The translations under genes were made by a program, and so were the position numbers. Below the pieces are notes generated by a model. That model was not told where the DNA came from. It did no database searches and was given only the letters and a program-made list of their open reading frames with translations. This document shows, piece after piece, positions 7,157 to 13,875 of a DNA stretch of 14,343 bases (position 1 is the stretch's first letter; each line of letters opens with the position of its first letter). The DNA lies in the NCBI GenBank assembly GCA_016288255.1, contig JAEEYS010000007.1, positions 1 to 14,343 of the forward strand. The letters are read 5' to 3'. Origin of the DNA: Bacillota bacterium. Its GTDB lineage: Bacteria > Bacillota > Tb-RUG-66.

Positions 7157-7564
7157 ATGAATAAAGCGATTTTAATCGGCAGATTGACCCGGGATACGGA
7201 CGTAAGATATACCAAAAGTGGTACAATGGTAGTCTCTTTTACGGTAGCGGTCGACAGACAGTTCAAAAACCAGGCTGGTGAAAGAGAAACAGACTTTATC
7301 CCTATAGTAGCGTGGGGAAGATTAGCGGAACATTGTTCCAAATATATCGGGAAAGGTTCTTTGGTCTGTGTAACAGGCCGGATCCAAGTGCGCAGTTATG
7401 AAGATAAAAACGGACAGCGCCGGTATGTAACGGAAATCATTGCCGAAGAAATACAGTTTTTGGATAGAAGAAGATCTGGCGATGCGGAAACAGATACGGC
7501 AAGTCCTTTTGATGACATGGATTTTATGAATGACTTTCCATCAGAAGACGACGTACCTTTTTAA
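7157..7564 (+). CDS. ssb: Single-stranded DNA-binding protein
   Basis: The 135-residue protein has an OB-fold domain (1-105) with typical blocks MNKAILIGRLTRDTDVRY, FIPIVAWGRLAEHCSKYIGKG and GRIQVRSYEDKNGQRRYVTE. A short acidic linker leads to the conserved C-terminal tip DDVPF, which recruits replication and repair partners such as RecO, PriA and DnaE-associated factors. It coats single-stranded DNA as a tetramer. AAAGGAAG lies upstream of the ATG and the gap to rpsF is 20 bases. The C-terminal linker is short, as in the single essential SSB of many Clostridia. Confidence 0.97.
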   Translation: MNKAILIGRLTRDTDVRYTKSGTMVVSFTVAVDRQFKNQAGERETDFIPIVAWGRLAEHCSKYIGKGSLVCVTGRIQVRSYEDKNGQRRYVTEIIAEEIQFLDRRRSGDAETDTASPFDDMDFMNDFPSEDDVPF

Positions 7565-7582
7565 AGAAAAGGAGGAAAAATC

Positions 7583-7810
7583 ATGATCAATAAACGCAGA
7601 GTAAAAAGAAAAAAAGTTTGCGCTTTTTGTGCGGCAAAAGTTGACCATATAGACTATAAAGACATCAATCGGTTAAAAAGATATGTGACAGAAAGAGGCA
7701 AGATCATGCCAAGAAGAATTTCCGGCACATGCGCAAAACATCAAAGACAGGTCACAACAGCGATCAAAAGAGCAAGAAATATCGCCCTTTTGCCATACAG
7801 TGTAGACTAA
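7583..7810 (+). CDS. rpsR: 30S ribosomal protein bS18
   Basis: The 75-residue basic protein matches bS18: [12 protein letters not shown] near the N-terminus, the [19 protein letters not shown] segment and the C-terminal [28 protein letters not shown] block. C13, C16 and C50 with H53 suggest a zinc-binding (C+) form of bS18. It pairs with bS6 in the ribosomal platform. AAAGGAGG precedes the ATG, and the gene closes the rpsF operon 11 bases before a strong terminator. Confidence 0.98.
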   Translation: MINKRRVKRKKVCAFCAAKVDHIDYKDINRLKRYVTERGKIMPRRISGTCAKHQRQVTTAIKRARNIALLPYSVD

Positions 7811-7821
7811 GAAAGAGGACG

Positions 7822-7857
7822 AAGGATATTTTCATCTATGAAAATATCCTTTTTTTT
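7822..7857 (+). terminator. Rho-independent terminator of the rpsF operon
   Basis: A perfect 13-bp stem (7822-7834 with 7839-7851) with a 4-base loop, followed by seven or more T residues to 7857, right after rpsR. Confidence 0.93.
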
Positions 7858-7872
7858 CTCTAAAGAAAGACT

Positions 7873-7903
7873 TATAATAAGAATGATAAAAAGAGAATTC
7901 TCT
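7873..7903 (+). promoter_or_regulatory. Candidate promoter -10 and 12-base palindrome before yybS
   Basis: TATAAT at 7873-7878 could be a -10 box; the region 17 bases upstream falls in the terminator T tract and gives no clear -35. Downstream lies the perfect palindrome AGAGAATTCTCT (7892-7903), 23 bases before the yybS ATG, which could be an operator. Some transcription start is expected here because a strong terminator lies just upstream. Confidence 0.4.
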
Positions 7904-7926
7904 ATTGGAAGGAACAAGAGCGCTTC

Positions 7927-9120
7927 ATGACGGAAGAAGAAAGAAAAGGAAAATGGGCCAGCCCTCCGGAAGAAGAACAGAGGGAAGCCCGTGTGGAAAG
8001 CCCCGAAGAGCAGAGAGAGGACCAAGAGGAACCTTTTGAAGAACAGAGGGAGGACCAAGGGAGACCCGCTGAAGAGCGAAGGGACACCCAGGCGGAAATC
8101 TTTGAAGAGCAAGGGGAAGACAGCCGATCAGATAAAAACGGCAGGAGAACGGCAAAAAAAAGGAACACCATCAAGACCGGCGCGCTGGTGGAAGGCGCCA
8201 TCTTGGCTGCGGTCACCGTGCTGTTTGCGATCATGAGCTCTTATATCCCCATGGCCGAAGTGATCACGATCTTTTTGATGCCGATCCCGGTGGTCCTTTT
8301 GATCCTGCGGCAAGACATCAAAACAGGGGTCTTATCAACGGTGGTAGCCGGCATTTTGATCGTGATGCTATTAGGTCTTTCGGGTTTTTTGATCCTTTTG
8401 AGCTTCGCGCCCACAGGGCTTGCCATGGGTATCACGTTAAAAAAGAAAAACAAAGCGGAACCGGTGATCGCGGCAGGGGTCGTCGGCTATGTCGTTTCTT
8501 TTTTGGCGATCCTTTGGGTCTCGGCAGCGTTCTTGGGAGACAATATTTTTCAGACCATGCCCCAGGAAATGCGGAACATGATGGAATGGGTCACGGAATT
8601 TTATCAAAAAGCAGGCGTGGATCAAGCCAATTTACAAAGAGTGATCGGCATTATAGAGCAGGGGATCGAAATGATGCCCTATATCATTCCTTCGGGGATC
8701 TTATTCGGCAGCGTTTTATTTGTCGCGGCGGATTATATCGTGATCTATCATGTGCTGAAACGGTTTCGGATCCATATCCCGCCCATCCCGTCGTTTTATC
8801 GCTTTAAAACGCCGCCCGCTTTGGGATTTGTTTTTTTGGCATTGATCTTTTTCGGTCTTTTTGCGGACCGATTCATCCAAAAGGATACGTTAGCCTATCA
8901 TCTTTACTTTAACTTGTTTTATGGATTTTCCATGCTCTACATCCTGCAGGGCCTGATCGTGATACTTTATGTGTTAAAACGGCTCAAAGTGAATCGGATC
9001 CTTTGTGTCCTGATCATGCTGATCGCGGTGATGATGGGAAACATCGTGCTATATATCGGGATTTTTGATGTATTTTGGGATTTCAGGAAAAGAATCGACC
9101 GATTGGTAAATAGAAATTAA
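7927..9120 (+). CDS. yybS: YybS-like DUF2232 membrane protein with repeat-bearing N-terminal extension
   Basis: The 397-residue protein has a polytopic core (about 83-397, roughly eight hydrophobic helices) that fits DUF2232/YybS, ending with the family-typical [16 protein letters not shown] (378-393). The family is described as a membrane protein linked to sporulation in some Firmicutes and resembles energy-coupling S-components in layout; its substrate, if any, is unknown. Residues 1-82 form an unusual hydrophilic extension containing five tandem 11-residue units (16-70), each starting EEQRE or a variant. The usual family length is close to the core alone. The nearest purine-rich ribosome site (AAGGAA, 7909-7914) is about 13 bases from the ATG, which is long, and no other in-frame start exists upstream. 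It is followed directly by rplI (13-base gap); gdpP, commonly between them, is missing. Confidence 0.85.
   Translation: MTEEERKGKWASPPEEEQREARVESPEEQREDQEEPFEEQREDQGRPAEERRDTQAEIFEEQGEDSRSDKNGRRTAKKRNTIKTGALVEGAILAAVTVLFAIMSSYIPMAEVITIFLMPIPVVLLILRQDIKTGVLSTVVAGILIVMLLGLSGFLILLSFAPTGLAMGITLKKKNKAEPVIAAGVVGYVVSFLAILWVSAAFLGDNIFQTMPQEMRNMMEWVTEFYQKAGVDQANLQRVIGIIEQGIEMMPYIIPSGILFGSVLFVAADYIVIYHVLKRFRIHIPPIPSFYRFKTPPALGFVFLALIFFGLFADRFIQKDTLAYHLYFNLFYGFSMLYILQGLIVILYVLKRLKVNRILCVLIMLIAVMMGNIVLYIGIFDVFWDFRKRIDRLVNRN
7972..8136 (+). repeat. Five tandem 33-bp units encoding 11-residue acidic repeats
   Basis: Within yybS the coding DNA repeats with a 33-base period: 7972-8004, 8005-8037, 8038-8070, 8071-8103 and 8104-8136. 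The encoded units begin [44 protein letters not shown] and [11 protein letters not shown]. Units two and three are most alike; the last is degenerate. The DNA is similar as well as the protein, which suggests recent duplication by slippage or unequal exchange. Confidence 0.85.
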
Positions 9121-9133
9121 GGAGGGACCGTTT

Positions 9134-9583
9134 ATGAAAGTGATTTTAAAACAGGATATCAAAGGCGTCGGCAAAAAAGAAGAGATCATCAATGCCGCCG
9201 ACGGATATGCCAGAAATTATCTCTTGCCCAGAGGATTGGCTGTGGAAGCGAATCAAAAGAACTTAAAGCTGCAGGAACAAAAGAAGGAATCGGAACAATA
9301 TAAAAAAGCCAAAGAAAAAGAAACGGCGGAACGATTGAAAGAAGAATTGAAAGAAGTGGAAGTGGTCATCAAGGCTTCTGCGGGAAAAAACGGAAAACTC
9401 TTTGGTTCCATTACCAATAAAGATATCCAGGAAATTTTGGAAAAAGAATATCATATCAAGCTGGACAAGAAAAAGATCCACTTGAAAGACAGCATCAAAG
9501 AAGTGGGAGAGTATGTGGCGGAATGCAAATTCTACCCCGAGATCTCCGGCGAATTAAAAATCAAAGTGCTGCCGGAAGAATAA
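9134..9583 (+). CDS. rplI: 50S ribosomal protein bL9
   Basis: The 149-residue protein matches bL9: the N-terminal rRNA-binding domain [18 protein letters not shown] with [16 protein letters not shown], a long charged connecting helix (about 42-75) and a C-terminal domain with GKLFGSIT and the closing [14 protein letters not shown]. bL9 binds the L1 stalk base of 23S rRNA and affects reading-frame fidelity. AAGGAGGG lies seven bases before the ATG. The gene follows yybS by 13 bases and precedes dnaB, the usual Firmicute order. Confidence 0.98.
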   Translation: MKVILKQDIKGVGKKEEIINAADGYARNYLLPRGLAVEANQKNLKLQEQKKESEQYKKAKEKETAERLKEELKEVEVVIKASAGKNGKLFGSITNKDIQEILEKEYHIKLDKKKIHLKDSIKEVGEYVAECKFYPEISGELKIKVLPEE

Positions 9584-9625
9584 AAATTTTTAAAGCAACA
9601 AACGAATTTTTTTTGCCGACCAAGT

Positions 9626-9700
9626 GTCCTAAAGGAAACAACATGGAAGGGTGAGCTTCCTTTAAGCGACAGATAAAACAGGAAAAGACTTTATTTTATC
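9626..9700 (+). promoter_or_regulatory. Structured rplI-dnaB intergenic region, possible leader RNA
   Basis: The 135-base gap contains an 8-bp stem (9630-9637 with 9657-9664, 19-base loop), extendable by GTC/GAC (9626-9628 with 9668-9670). TTCC at 9657-9660 can instead pair with GGAA at 9645-9648 in a smaller 5-bp hairpin (9645-9649 with 9656-9660). A third inverted repeat, GATAAAA/TTTTATC (9672-9678 with 9694-9700), lies just before the dnaB ribosome site. No T tract follows the first hairpin, and I see no clear promoter. The pairings were found by eye, without energies. Confidence 0.3.
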
Positions 9701-9718
9701 AAAGAGAGGATAGCTGAA

Positions 9719-11038
9719 ATGGAAAAAACCAATGCGCCTTTTAATTTAGAAGCGGAACAGTCTGTATTGGGAGCGGTCATTTTGGACAAAGAAATGATCG
9801 GACAGGTTGTGCAGCTCATGAAACCGGAAGATTTTTATGTCAAAGCGCATGAAGAGATCTTTGACGTGATCTTGTATCTGAATGACAGCGGTATTCCAGT
9901 CGATTTTGTATCCATTTCGGAAGAATTGAAGAAAAGGAATCTTTTGGGTCAGGTGGGAGGCAACGAGTACCTGATGGAACTGGCCAATACCGTGCCGACT
10001 TCCGCCAATGCCTCTTATTATGCCACCATCGTAAGAGAAAAGTCTATTTTACGCAACCTGATCCACGCGGCTGCCGAAATTTCCAAAATGGCCTATGATG
10101 ACAGCGAGGACATGAATGAGATTTTGGATAAGAGCGAGCAGGCTGTGTTTGAGATCGTACAAAATCGTGTTTTGAAAGATTATCGTCATATCGGGGATAT
10201 CATGGACCAGACGTTGATGAAACTGGATGAAAGAAATCGTCAAAAAGGCAGAGTCACGGGAATCCCTTCCGATTTTATCGATCTGGACAGGATCACATCG
10301 GGATTTCAGCCTTCCGATCTGATTTTACTGGCGGCTCGTCCCGCAATGGGAAAAACTTCCCTGGGGCTGAATTTTATCACCAATGCGGCCAAAAGAGGCT
10401 ACAGCGCGGGCATTTTTTCTTTGGAAATGGCGGCGGAACAGCTGGTGCAGAGAATGCTCTGCTCCGAAGCCAGAGTAGACGCCCAGCGGTTGAGAAACGG
10501 CGAGCTGGAAGAAGAAGACTGGGAGCGGATCTCTCTGGTGATCGAAGATCTGACCAAAGCGCCGATCTACATTGACGATACAGCAGGGATCAACCTGATG
10601 GAATTAAAGAGCAAGGCCAGAAGAATGAAGCTGGAAAAGGACATCAAGATCATTTTGATCGATTATTTGCAGCTGATCCAGACTTCGCAGAAAATAGAAA
10701 ACAGACAGCAGGAGATCTCTAAGATCTCCAGAGAATTAAAGAGCCTTGCCAGAGAATTGAATATACCCATCATTGCCATATCACAGCTTTCCCGCGCTCC
10801 CGATCAAAGACCGGACCACAAACCGCGGTTAAGCGATCTAAGGGAATCCGGAAGCCAGGAACAGGATTCCGATATCGTCATGTTCGTGTATCGGGAAGAA
10901 TATTATGATCCGGATACGGAACGCAAAAACAGCTGTGACCTGATCATCGCAAAACACCGAAACGGGTCCACGGGAGAAGTGGAATTGGCTTGGCTGGGAC
11001 AATATACCAAATTTGCCAATTTAGAGACAAGAGAATAA
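9719..11038 (+). CDS. dnaB: Replicative DNA helicase DnaB (DnaC in B. subtilis naming)
   Basis: The 439-residue protein is the hexameric 5'-3' helicase that unwinds DNA at the replication fork. An N-terminal DnaB domain (about 5-105; APFNLEAEQSVLGAVI at 6-21) is joined by a linker to the RecA-like ATPase domain (about 178-435). Visible motifs are Walker A ARPAMGKT (206-213), SLEM (234-237), Walker B IILIDYLQLI (311-320, D315), SQLSR (355-359), LSDLRESGSQEQDSD (371-385) and the arginine-bearing AKHRNGSTGE (411-420). The length is normal and there is no intein. AGAGGA lies nine bases before the ATG. Helicase loader genes are not in the window. Confidence 0.98.
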   Translation: MEKTNAPFNLEAEQSVLGAVILDKEMIGQVVQLMKPEDFYVKAHEEIFDVILYLNDSGIPVDFVSISEELKKRNLLGQVGGNEYLMELANTVPTSANASYYATIVREKSILRNLIHAAAEISKMAYDDSEDMNEILDKSEQAVFEIVQNRVLKDYRHIGDIMDQTLMKLDERNRQKGRVTGIPSDFIDLDRITSGFQPSDLILLAARPAMGKTSLGLNFITNAAKRGYSAGIFSLEMAAEQLVQRMLCSEARVDAQRLRNGELEEEDWERISLVIEDLTKAPIYIDDTAGINLMELKSKARRMKLEKDIKIILIDYLQLIQTSQKIENRQQEISKISRELKSLARELNIPIIAISQLSRAPDQRPDHKPRLSDLRESGSQEQDSDIVMFVYREEYYDPDTERKNSCDLIIAKHRNGSTGEVELAWLGQYTKFANLETRE

Positions 11039-11131
11039 ATAAGAGAGAAAAAAACAGAAAAACCGACCTGAATACAAGAAAAAAAGAAAAAGATCTGACA
11101 AAAACCGTCAAAATATTTCTTTTTTGTGGTG

Positions 11132-11137
11132 TATAAT
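11132..11137 (+). promoter_or_regulatory. Candidate -10 box of the purA promoter
   Basis: A consensus TATAAT at 11132-11137 lies 60 bases before the purA start in an A-rich gap after dnaB. The bases 16-18 upstream give no good -35 hexamer (CAAAAT at the 17-base position), so an activator may be needed or the promoter may be weak. I looked for paired PurR boxes (CGAA/TTCG type) and saw none that convinced me. Confidence 0.45.
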
Positions 11138-11196
11138 GAAAAAACAGCATCAAAAGGGGTAAGGTTGGAACAAAACCATAAGAAAGGATGTTTGAC

Positions 11197-12483
11197 ATGG
11201 CAACGATCGTAGTGGTAGGCGCCCAATGGGGCGATGAAGGAAAAGGCAGAGTGACCGACTTTTTTGCGGAAAAGGCGGATATGGTCGTACGGTATCAAGG
11301 AGGGAACAATGCGGGGCATACGGTAGAAGTGGATCAAAAAAGGTATAAACTGCATTTACTGCCTTCGGGCATTATCCATAAAGATAAAATTTCCGTGATC
11401 GGCAACGGCGTGGTAGTGGATCCGGAAGCGCTTTTGGAAGAAATCGAATATATCCAAAAAGAAGGACTGACGGTGGATTCTCTCAGGATCAGCGAGAGAG
11501 CCCATGTGATCATGCCGTATCATAAGGTTTTGGATGCCATCTCCGAAGAAAATTTGGAAGAAAACGAGATCGGGACCACCAAAAAAGGGATCGGCCCGTG
11601 CTATATGGACAAAGCGGAACGAAGCGGGATCCGTATCGCGGACCTGATCGACGAAAAGGCTTTTCGGGAAAAAGCAAAAAAAGCCATCCGCGCGAAAAAT
11701 GAGATCCTTGTAAAATTATACGGTAAAGAACCTTTGGACGAAGAAGAGATCATCCAAAAATACACAAAATACGGAGAGATCCTGAAACCTTATGTGGTAG
11801 CGTCCACCAGTTTGATCTATCACGCGGTGAAAGACGGGCAGAACGTACTGTTTGAAGGGGCGCAGGGAACCCTGTTAGATATCGATTTCGGCACCTATCC
11901 TTATGTGACGTCTTCTCATCCCATCGCGGGAGGCGTTTGTGTGGGCACAGGCGTAGGGCCTACTCTGATCGATAATGTGGTAGGGGTGGTCAAAGCCTAC
12001 ACCACCCGTGTGGGAAAAGGGCCTTTTGTAACGGAGCAGGACAATGAGATCGGAGATACCATTCGGATCAAAGGACATGAATTCGGCACTACCACAGGAC
12101 GGCCCCGCCGCTGCGGCTGGCTGGACGGCGTGATTTTGAAATACGCGGTGATGGTCAATGGGCTGACCTATTTGGCAGTCAATCATTTGGATACGCTGAG
12201 CGAATTTGAAACGGTAAAGATCTGCACAGGCTATCTTTTAAACGGAAAATCGATCTATGATCTTCCCGCCAATTTAGAAGAGATCGAAAAAGTAGAGCCG
12301 ATCTATGAAGAAATGCCCGGCTGGGATCTGGAATCCTTAAGAAAAGCCAAAACGTATGAAGAATTGCCGGAAAACGCCAAAAAATATCTGGAAAAAATAG
12401 AAGAGATCACGGGGATCCCGGTTTGTTTGATCTCTTTCGGCCCGGAACGGCACCAGGCGATCTATCGCACGGAGATTTTTTGA
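11197..12483 (+). CDS. purA: Adenylosuccinate synthetase
   Basis: The 428-residue enzyme joins IMP and aspartate with GTP to make adenylosuccinate, the first committed step to AMP. Hallmarks are the GTP/IMP loop GAQWGDEGKG (8-17, catalytic D13), GGNNAGHTV (35-43, catalytic H41), EGAQGTLLDIDFGTYPYVTSS-type block in the middle, VKAYTTRVGKGPFVTE and the aspartate-loop TGRPRRCGWLD region near 300. The length is standard. I chose the ATG at 11197 because AAAGGA sits at good spacing; the in-frame ATG at 11188 would place the same site almost against the start. The gene follows dnaB, as in many Firmicutes, with a separate promoter-like region and a hairpin downstream. Confidence 0.98.
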   Translation: MATIVVVGAQWGDEGKGRVTDFFAEKADMVVRYQGGNNAGHTVEVDQKRYKLHLLPSGIIHKDKISVIGNGVVVDPEALLEEIEYIQKEGLTVDSLRISERAHVIMPYHKVLDAISEENLEENEIGTTKKGIGPCYMDKAERSGIRIADLIDEKAFREKAKKAIRAKNEILVKLYGKEPLDEEEIIQKYTKYGEILKPYVVASTSLIYHAVKDGQNVLFEGAQGTLLDIDFGTYPYVTSSHPIAGGVCVGTGVGPTLIDNVVGVVKAYTTRVGKGPFVTEQDNEIGDTIRIKGHEFGTTTGRPRRCGWLDGVILKYAVMVNGLTYLAVNHLDTLSEFETVKICTGYLLNGKSIYDLPANLEEIEKVEPIYEEMPGWDLESLRKAKTYEELPENAKKYLEKIEEITGIPVCLISFGPERHQAIYRTEIF

Positions 12484-12501
12484 TCGGTAAAAAGGAAAAG
12501 A

Positions 12502-12530
12502 AAGAGAATGGTCCAAAAAGCCATTCTCTT
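12502..12530 (+). terminator. Hairpin after purA, probable but weak terminator
   Basis: A perfect 10-bp stem (12502-12511 with 12521-12530) with a 9-base loop, 18 bases after the purA stop. The tail on the plus strand is only mildly T-rich (ATTCTTAT), so read-through into the Spo0E-like gene is likely. Read on the minus strand the tail is much more T-rich, but no minus-strand gene needs it. Confidence 0.6.
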
Positions 12531-12567
12531 ATTCTTATGCATTTGTTTTGAGAAGAGGAACGCTATC

Positions 12568-12759
12568 GTGAACAAGGAAGAATTGATGGAAAAGATCAGA
12601 AAGAAAAAAGAAACGCTTTATGAAACCGTTTCCGGCAAAGAGCTTACTTCGGAAGAAGTCCTGCAAGTAAGCAGAGAACTGGATCAGCTGCTCCATTTGT
12701 ATCATCTTTGCGGTCAAACACCAAAAAAAAGGAGAGGGGCTTCCTCTGTCTATAAATAG
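12568..12759 (+). CDS. Spo0E-like sporulation regulatory protein (aspartyl-phosphate phosphatase family)
   Basis: This 63-residue protein is small, helical and charged. It carries the Spo0E-family signature SRELDQLLHLYH (35-46, S-x-x-L-D), after an N-terminal helix (3-20). In Bacillus, proteins of this type dephosphorylate Spo0A~P and so delay sporulation; in Clostridia the target is usually assumed rather than shown. I chose the GTG at 12568 because AGAGGA lies eight bases upstream and the family N-terminus begins there. An ATG at 12586 with GGAAG five bases upstream is an alternative. An ATG at 12508 lies inside the terminator hairpin and would add unrelated residues. Expression probably depends on read-through from purA or on a promoter I cannot identify. 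Confidence 0.82.
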   Translation: MNKEELMEKIRKKKETLYETVSGKELTSEEVLQVSRELDQLLHLYHLCGQTPKKRRGASSVYK

Positions 12760-12766
12760 TAAAAAC

Positions 12767-12838
12767 GGCTGAAAAAAGGCGATTGATCCTGTGGAGAGGG
12801 CAAAAAAGAGATCAAGCAGGCAGAGAAACAGCCTTTTT
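12767..12838 (+). terminator. Possible long-armed terminator after the Spo0E-like gene
   Basis: GGCTG (12767-12771) can pair with CAGCC (12829-12833), directly followed by five T residues, and the enclosed sequence contains a second helix TTGATC/GATCAA (12783-12788 with 12810-12815). The outer stem is short and the loop long, so confidence is low. Confidence 0.4.
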
Positions 12839-12858
12839 ATAAAAAATGTAAACTGTCG

Positions 12859-12874
12859 TGTGCCATTTTGCACA
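12859..12874. promoter_or_regulatory. Inverted repeat upstream of the HTH-gene promoter, candidate operator
   Basis: TGTGC (12859-12863) and GCACA (12870-12874) form a 5-bp inverted repeat around a 6-base centre, 10 bases upstream of the -35 box of the regulator gene. The position suits autoregulation by the XRE-family protein, but this is inferred from position only. Confidence 0.4.
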
Positions 12875-12884
12875 GGAGAATTTC

Positions 12885-12913
12885 TTGTTAAAAGGAAAGA
12901 TACTTCGTAAAAT
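12885..12913 (+). promoter_or_regulatory. Sigma-A-type promoter of the HTH/membrane-protein pair
   Basis: -35 TTGTTA (12885-12890), a 17-base spacer and -10 TAAAAT (12908-12913; five of six to consensus), 33 bases before the start of the regulator gene. Confidence 0.65.
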
Positions 12914-12946
12914 AAGAAGGAAAAAACAAAAGAGGGAGGCACTTCT

Positions 12947-13396
12947 ATGAGCGAACTGGGAGTAAAAATGGCAAAAAAGAGAAAAGATCTGGGGATGACG
13001 CAAAATGAATTCGCGGAAAAGCTTTCCGTTACGAGGCAGACCGTCAGCCGATGGGAAGCCGGGACGGTCATGCCCGATATCGATAAGATAGCTGATATCG
13101 CAAAGATACTAAACGTAAGCTGTGATTATCTCTTAAAAGACGAGGTGGAAGAAGAAAAAGGGACTGCTTCTTTATCGGGAATTAGCAGATTGCTAAAAGA
13201 GGTCAAAGGGAGAAAAGTAAAATTATCTTTTTTTGAAGAGGAAGAAGAACCTTCTCTGATCAACAAAGTTTGTACGGTGCTGGATTTTGAAGGGAACTGG
13301 ATGAAAGTGCTTTTGGAAACCAAAAAGGAAAGCAGTGAAAAACTGATCCCGATCTCTTCTGTCAGAGCGCTGGAAATGATAGAGGAGGGACTGTGA
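12947..13396 (+). CDS. XRE-family transcriptional regulator with C-terminal domain shared with its neighbour
   Basis: The 149-residue protein begins with a Cro/C1-type helix-turn-helix (about 5-64): the segment MTQNEFAEKLSVTRQTVSRW (17-36) is a clear HTH, and NVSCDYLLK (56-64) ends the domain as in many Firmicute XRE regulators. A Glu/Lys linker leads to a C-terminal domain (about 86-146), probably a small beta fold, with GRKVKLSFF at 88-96, an acidic run E97-E101, P102, C109, W118 and EKLIPISSVR (131-140). The same residues recur at matching spacing in the next gene product. It should bind DNA; its targets are unknown, with its own promoter as first guess. GGGAGG lies about seven bases before the ATG. 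The stop overlaps the next ATG by one base (TGATG), so the two are translationally coupled. Confidence 0.9.
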   Translation: MSELGVKMAKKRKDLGMTQNEFAEKLSVTRQTVSRWEAGTVMPDIDKIADIAKILNVSCDYLLKDEVEEEKGTASLSGISRLLKEVKGRKVKLSFFEEEEEPSLINKVCTVLDFEGNWMKVLLETKKESSEKLIPISSVRALEMIEEGL

Positions 13397-13755
13397 TGGG
13401 AACGCTTGGATTTGTATTCGGGATATTTGGGCTTTTGGCTTATTTACAAACATCTTCTTTAAAAAGCAGGATCGCTGATCTGGAACGGCAAATGAGACAA
13501 ATCGAAGGCACAGATTATGCCGAGACCAAAAAATCTTTAGCCGAAGCGGCAAAAGGGTATGTCGGGCAGAATATTCAGCTGGGATTCAAAGAAGATGAAG
13601 AAGATCCGGATGTCCTCGTCAGCAATATGAAAGCTGGAATGTGCAAGCTGATGGACGCGGATGAGGATTGGCTCTTGGTCCGGGTGACGCATCACGGTGC
13701 AGTCAGAGAAAAACTGATCCGGATCGATTCCATCAAAAGCATCAGTATTCGGTAA
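13396..13755 (+). CDS. Small membrane-anchored protein sharing the regulator's C-terminal domain
   Basis: I do not recognise a named family. The 119-residue protein has an N-terminal hydrophobic helix (3-18), then a coiled-coil-like charged segment (20-50) and a C-terminal domain (55-117). That domain aligns with the C-terminal domain of the HTH protein just upstream: G57, the GQNIQLGF strand, acidic run 66-70, P71, C83, W92, EKLIRIDSIK (105-114). Topology is probably N-terminal anchor with the domain in the cytoplasm, since the partner domain is cytoplasmic; the positive-inside signal is modest. GGAGGG lies six bases before the ATG at 13396, inside the upstream gene; a GTG directly before it (13393) is a less likely start. 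The two genes probably form one unit, in which this protein could hold or titrate the regulator at the membrane (inference). Confidence 0.82.
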   Translation: MGTLGFVFGIFGLLAYLQTSSLKSRIADLERQMRQIEGTDYAETKKSLAEAAKGYVGQNIQLGFKEDEEDPDVLVSNMKAGMCKLMDADEDWLLVRVTHHGAVREKLIRIDSIKSISIR

Positions 13756-13758
13756 CAA

Positions 13759-13778
13759 CAAGCGCCGCAAGACGCTTG
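13759..13778 (+). repeat. Small inverted repeat after the HTH/membrane-protein pair
   Basis: CAAGCG (13759-13764) pairs with CGCTTG (13773-13778) around an 8-base loop, three bases after the stop codon. No T tract follows, so it is a poor intrinsic terminator, though it could protect the 3' end of the transcript. Confidence 0.35.
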
Positions 13779-13779
13779 C

Positions 13780-13808
13780 TTGGCCTGAAACAATCACTAA
13801 TCTATAAA
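13780..13808 (+). promoter_or_regulatory. Candidate promoter of the YjbR-family gene
   Basis: -35-like TTGGCC (13780-13785), a 17-base spacer and -10 TATAAA (13803-13808), about 68 bases before the start codon. Four and five of six positions match the sigma-A consensus. Confidence 0.45.
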
Positions 13809-13875
13809 ATATAAAGAGGATATCTGTGATAATAGAAAGGAATAAACAGGGAAGAGCGGAGAAAAAAGGGGAGAA

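Noticed and set aside
9581..9592. Palindrome TAAAAATTTTTA overlapping the rplI stop
   Set aside because: Pure A/T palindromes of this size arise easily by chance in A/T-rich gaps, and no other regulatory sign accompanies it.
11095..11114. TGAC/GTCA repeat upstream of purA as a possible PurR box or terminator
   Set aside because: The stem is four bases, it lacks the CGAA/TTCG core of PurR boxes, and the following sequence is not a clean T tract.
11188..11196. Alternative upstream ATG for purA
   Set aside because: The AAAGGA site would touch this ATG; the ATG at 11197 has proper spacing and the family-typical N-terminus.
12508..12567. ATG-started extension of the Spo0E-like gene
   Set aside because: The start lies inside the purA terminator hairpin, lacks a ribosome site, and the added residues are not part of the family.
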